This document shows, piece after piece, positions 61,072 to 64,000 of a stretch of DNA of 64,000 nt (positions are counted from its first letter, which is position 1; each line of letters opens with the position of its first letter). This stretch comes from Microbacterium hatanonis. GTDB lineage: Bacteria > Actinomycetota > Actinomycetes > Actinomycetales > Microbacteriaceae. Under the pieces are notes generated by a model, which was not told the DNA's origin, ran no database searches, and saw nothing but the letters and a program-made list of their open reading frames with translations. Location of the stretch: contig NZ_VRSV01000001.1 of assembly GCF_008017415.1 (NCBI RefSeq), positions 868,001-932,000 of the forward strand, written 5' to 3'. The translations under genes and the position numbers were made by a program.

Positions 61072-63024
61072 TCAGAGCGAAGCGGCGATGCGGATCGACA
61101 CCTCGGTGCCCTTGACGCGCTGCGTGTCCGCCGCGGGAGTCTGGGACTCGACCTTGGTGAACGGGTCGGGGAAGGCGTCCCACCGGGTGTCGTACTCGAG
61201 GGTGAAGCCGGCGTTGGTGAGCGCGGACTTCGCCTGATCGCGGGTCATGCCGACGACGTTCGGGATCGGGAAGAGGGGCGGCCCCTTCGACACGATGAGC
61301 GTGACGGTCTCACCCGGGCGCCAGTTGCCGCCGTCGGTGCGGCCGGCCATGTCGATGACACGACCCTCGTCGACCGAGGTGCTGAAGTCTTCGCGGGTGT
61401 CGCCGGAGACGACGAGACCGGCCTGGGTCAGCGCCGACGTCGCATCTCCGATGCTGAGGCCGCGCACGTTGGGCACGGGGCCCTTCGAGACGAGAAGCGA
61501 GACGGTGTCGCCTTCGAGAGCGGCGCACCCGTCGGTGCACGGCACCGCCTCCCCGCCCGCGCGCGGGACGAGGGTGGCGCCGAGCACCGTGCCGGCATCG
61601 GCGTCGGTGAACTCCTCCGCCCGGTCGCCGACGGCGAGGTTCAGCGCGGTGATGATCCCGTTCGCCTCGTCGGCGGTGCGTCCGTTCAGCGACTCGACCT
61701 GCTGGGGCCGGGGTCCCTGCGAGACCTGTACAGAAACCGTCGACTCCTTGTCGAGGCGCGCGCCGGCTCCGGGGTCGGTGCCGACCACGACCCCCGCGGG
61801 GATGTCGATGTCGTAGACGTCCTGCTGCACGGCCACGAGCGATTGCGCCGCGATGGCGGCCTCGGCGTCGGCGAACGACCCGCCCTCCACGAAGGGCACC
61901 GCCACGAGCGAGCCCGGGCCGGAGCCGAACCACCATCCCGTGCCGGCGGCGAGGCCCGCGAGCAGGATCACGAGCGTGAAGAGCCAGGCGCCGCGAGCGG
62001 TGCGTCGTCGCGTCTTGCCGCGAAGGCGTGCCGCGTTGTCGATCTCGTCGACCGTGGCGGTCGGCCCGGTCGGCGTGGCCGCATTCGCCGGGAGCACCTT
62101 CGTGTAGCCGCCGGAGTCGAAGGCCTCGTCGTCGACGGCGGTGCCCACGGAGACGGCTCGGGCGACCTGGGGGGCCACCCCGAGCTCGCGCTCGATGTCG
62201 CGAAGGCGCTGGAGCATGACCGACGCGTCGGTGGGCCGATCGTCGGGCACCTTCTCTGTCGACCACAGCACGAGCTCGTCGAGCTGCTCGGGAACGCTGG
62301 GGTTCTTCGCGCTCGGACGGGGGACCGAGTCGGTCGCGTGCTGGAAGGCGATCTGCATGGGCTGCTCGCCCTTGTAGGGCTGCTCGCCGACGAGCATCTC
62401 GTAGAGGAGGATGCCGAGGGAGTAGATGTCGCTGCGCGCATCCGCAGTTCCGCGGGTGACGAGCTCGGGTGCGAGGTAGGCGATCGTTCCCATGAGCATG
62501 GCGCCGCTGGCGGTGTTCGCGGTCGTCGCGCGGGCGAGACCGAAGTCTCCGATCTTGATGCGGCCGTCTTCGGCGAGCAGCACGTTCTCGGGTTTCACGT
62601 CGCGGTGGACGATTCCGGCCCGGTGTGCCGCCGCCAGACCCGAGAGCACGGCGTCCATGATCGTGATGGTCTGCGGAACCGTCAGGCGCTTCTGCTCGCG
62701 CATGAGTTCGCGCAGCGTGATGCCGGGGAGGTACTCCATGACCAGGTAGGCCATCTCGCCGTCCTGGCCCTGATCGAAGACGTTGACCACGTGCGGATCC
62801 GCCAGGCGCGCGGCTGAGCGCGCCTCCTGGATGAACCGGCTCTGGAACACGGTGTCATCGCTCAGATGGCCGTGCATCACCTTCAGCGCGACCCTGCGCT
62901 CGAGTCGCATGTCGGTGGCCACGTACACGGTAGCCATACCGCCGCGCGCAATGCGCGCGCGAACCCGGTATCGGCCGTCGACGAGACGGCCGATCAGCGG
63001 GTCGGTCTGCTGACTCGTGCTCAC
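61072..63024 (-). CDS. PASTA-domain Ser/Thr protein kinase (PknL-like)
   Basis: 650 residues. Kinase: glycine loop ARGGMATVY, K48, catalytic HRDVKPEN (D142), DFG at 160. Single transmembrane helix (about 345-365), then four PASTA repeats (375-650) facing outside, each with a VPNVxGM-like start. Adjacent to aroG as is pknL in Mycobacterium/Corynebacterium. May phosphorylate GarA and division or wall proteins (inference). Confidence 0.92.
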   Translation of the reverse strand: MSTSQQTDPLIGRLVDGRYRVRARIARGGMATVYVATDMRLERRVALKVMHGHLSDDTVFQSRFIQEARSAARLADPHVVNVFDQGQDGEMAYLVMEYLPGITLRELMREQKRLTVPQTITIMDAVLSGLAAAHRAGIVHRDVKPENVLLAEDGRIKIGDFGLARATTANTASGAMLMGTIAYLAPELVTRGTADARSDIYSLGILLYEMLVGEQPYKGEQPMQIAFQHATDSVPRPSAKNPSVPEQLDELVLWSTEKVPDDRPTDASVMLQRLRDIERELGVAPQVARAVSVGTAVDDEAFDSGGYTKVLPANAATPTGPTATVDEIDNAARLRGKTRRRTARGAWLFTLVILLAGLAAGTGWWFGSGPGSLVAVPFVEGGSFADAEAAIAAQSLVAVQQDVYDIDIPAGVVVGTDPGAGARLDKESTVSVQVSQGPRPQQVESLNGRTADEANGIITALNLAVGDRAEEFTDADAGTVLGATLVPRAGGEAVPCTDGCAALEGDTVSLLVSKGPVPNVRGLSIGDATSALTQAGLVVSGDTREDFSTSVDEGRVIDMAGRTDGGNWRPGETVTLIVSKGPPLFPIPNVVGMTRDQAKSALTNAGFTLEYDTRWDAFPDPFTKVESQTPAADTQRVKGTEVSIRIAASL

Positions 63025-63109
63025 GCTCAGAGTCTACGGAGCGGCTCCTGTGAGCCGGGGGAGCGGCTCACCGCCGTTATCCAGCTGTGCCCGAAGCGGA
63101 TGCTGCGCA

Positions 63110-64000
63110 TCACCGCAGTGCGGCGAGCCACAGGGCGGCGGGCGCCTCCCACTGCGCGTAACGCTCGGGGTAGGCCGAGATCTGCACGGCCTGTGCCGCG
63201 TCGGCATAGCTCATGGCCTCCCACCCGGCGATGTCGAGCAGCCCGCGGGTGCGCGTGCCGTTCGGATCGGAGGGGCCGCCATAGAACACCCGCACCGAGC
63301 GCGTCGGGTCGCTGACCTCGGCGGCCGACCCCCAGCCCATGCTCGGCCGCTGCTGGAACAGGCCCAGCGAGTCGCGGTCGCCCCAGTCGAGGTTCCGCAG
63401 CCACGACTCCTGCATCGCCGTGCCCAGGGCGATGGCGATCCCGCGGTCGGGCACGCCGAGCTCGCGACCCACCCGCACGATGACCTGTGCGTTGGCGACC
63501 TGCTCGGCGTCGAGTCCGTCGATGACCGGGGCCGCGGATGCAGCGGACGCGGTTCCCGCGGGCACGGCGATGACCTGCCCGGGGTAGATGATCGACGACC
63601 GGTCCAGCCCGTTCGCGGCGAGCACGGCGTCGGTGGTGGAGCCGTGGGTTCGGGCGATCCCGCTGATCGTGTCGCCCGCGCGGATCGTGTAGCCCGTGGC
63701 CGCGGGCGGCGAGGGAGTGACGGCCTCTGGGGCGGGGGCGGCCCCAACATCCGGGGCCCCCAACTGGATCTTCTGGCCGGGACGGATGATCGACGACCAC
63801 CCGAGTCCGTTGGTGCGGAGCACTTCGGCCGTGGACAGGCCGTGGCGTGCCGCGATGCCGCTGACGGTATCGCCGGGGGCGACGGTGTACTCGGCGGCGT
63901 GGGCCGCCTCGGGGACGCTGGCGAGGGCTAGGGCACCGACGAGAGCGACGGGCAGGCCCGCGAGGGCGCCCTTCGATCCGCGATGGGCAGGGTGAGCGAC
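63110..64000 (-). CDS. LysM lysozyme-like secreted wall protein, partial
   Basis: 296 residues visible; the N-terminus runs off the right edge, just beyond a visible signal-peptide core (LPVALVGALALASVPEAAHA). Two LysM repeats (YTVAPGDTISGIAARHGLST; YTIRAGDTISGIARTHGSTT) bind peptidoglycan. The C-terminal lysozyme-like domain holds AMQESWLRNLDWGDRDSLGL and GLFQQRPSMGWG, homologous to the protein at 20030. Downstream of the kinase with an 85-base gap. Confidence 0.85.
   Translation of the reverse strand, partial: VAHPAHRGSKGALAGLPVALVGALALASVPEAAHAAEYTVAPGDTVSGIAARHGLSTAEVLRTNGLGWSSIIRPGQKIQLGAPDVGAAPAPEAVTPSPPAATGYTIRAGDTISGIARTHGSTTDAVLAANGLDRSSIIYPGQVIAVPAGTASAASAAPVIDGLDAEQVANAQVIVRVGRELGVPDRGIAIALGTAMQESWLRNLDWGDRDSLGLFQQRPSMGWGSAAEVSDPTRSVRVFYGGPSDPNGTRTRGLLDIAGWEAMSYADAAQAVQISAYPERYAQWEAPAALWLAALR

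Overview
The window is a 64 kb piece of a very GC-rich actinobacterial chromosome, most likely Micrococcales and probably Microbacteriaceae near Microbacterium. Reasons: high GC throughout with GTG and TTG starts, a DUF222/HNH gene, the garA-ftsR-MerR block, a PASTA Ser/Thr kinase next to a class II DAHP synthase, a DUF916 (WxL-associated) protein, and no mycolate genes or plasmid/phage backbone. The genus is an inference. Genes are tightly packed, with many 1-4 bp overlaps. No gene-free stretch exceeds 300 bases, and I found no rRNA, tRNA, CRISPR array or insertion sequence.

Region 1 (1-1.2 kb): the 5' two thirds of a luciferase-like monooxygenase and its upstream TetR regulator, with a strong palindromic operator in front of the regulator.

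Region 2 (1.3-14.7 kb) is the most interesting part. It is a compact island resembling the mycobacterial DosR dormancy regulon. It encodes a DevS/DosT-type GAF-GAF histidine kinase in which the residues matching the DosS heme ligand (H140) and distal tyrosine (Y162) are kept. The coupled DevR/DosR-type regulator has D54 and the KTVKN recognition helix. Around them lie three tandem-domain universal stress proteins, two pyridoxamine-phosphate-oxidase-like proteins, a P1B-type ATPase, a 58-residue small protein, SHOCT and PLDc_N membrane proteins, a zinc alcohol dehydrogenase and a hotdog thioesterase. Seven copies of a 14-base near-palindrome, consensus GGGACYTTYGNCCC, precede these genes and match the core of the DosR box. 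This looks like a self-contained hypoxia/redox response module.

Region 3 (14.8-30.5 kb): mixed housekeeping and envelope genes. These include a HEAT-repeat protein, an ArfB-type rescue factor, a PuuD-like amidotransferase, DUF1345, a lysozyme-like cell-wall protein, an aldo/keto reductase, a short UvrA paralogue, a DEAD-box helicase, a lipocalin-fold protein with inserted glycine-rich repeats, a cupin lipoprotein and a binding lipoprotein.

Region 4 (30.5-42.1 kb): secreted and envelope functions. A large metallophosphoesterase ending in a WxL-like domain is followed by a DUF916 membrane protein; PHO-box-like repeats lie upstream. Then come an L,D-transpeptidase, DUF1905, a prepilin peptidase, a YihY protein, a GH5-CBM2 cellulase, NAD(P)HX epimerase and glycogen phosphorylase.

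Region 5 (42.2-64 kb): core metabolism and signalling. It holds CYTH, VOC and DUF222/HNH proteins, lipoamide dehydrogenase, CopC, GarA, two MerR regulators, ParA, pyruvate carboxylase, a MinD-like ATPase, peptide deformylase, acyl-CoA ligase, ROK glucokinase, acyltransferase, DAHP synthase, a PknL-like PASTA kinase and a LysM wall protein cut by the right edge. The aroG-plsC-glk-fadD-pknL grouping recalls the same neighbourhood in Mycobacterium and Corynebacterium. GarA (2-oxoglutarate metabolism switch), its potential kinase, Lpd and pyruvate carboxylase all touch the TCA/anaplerotic node.
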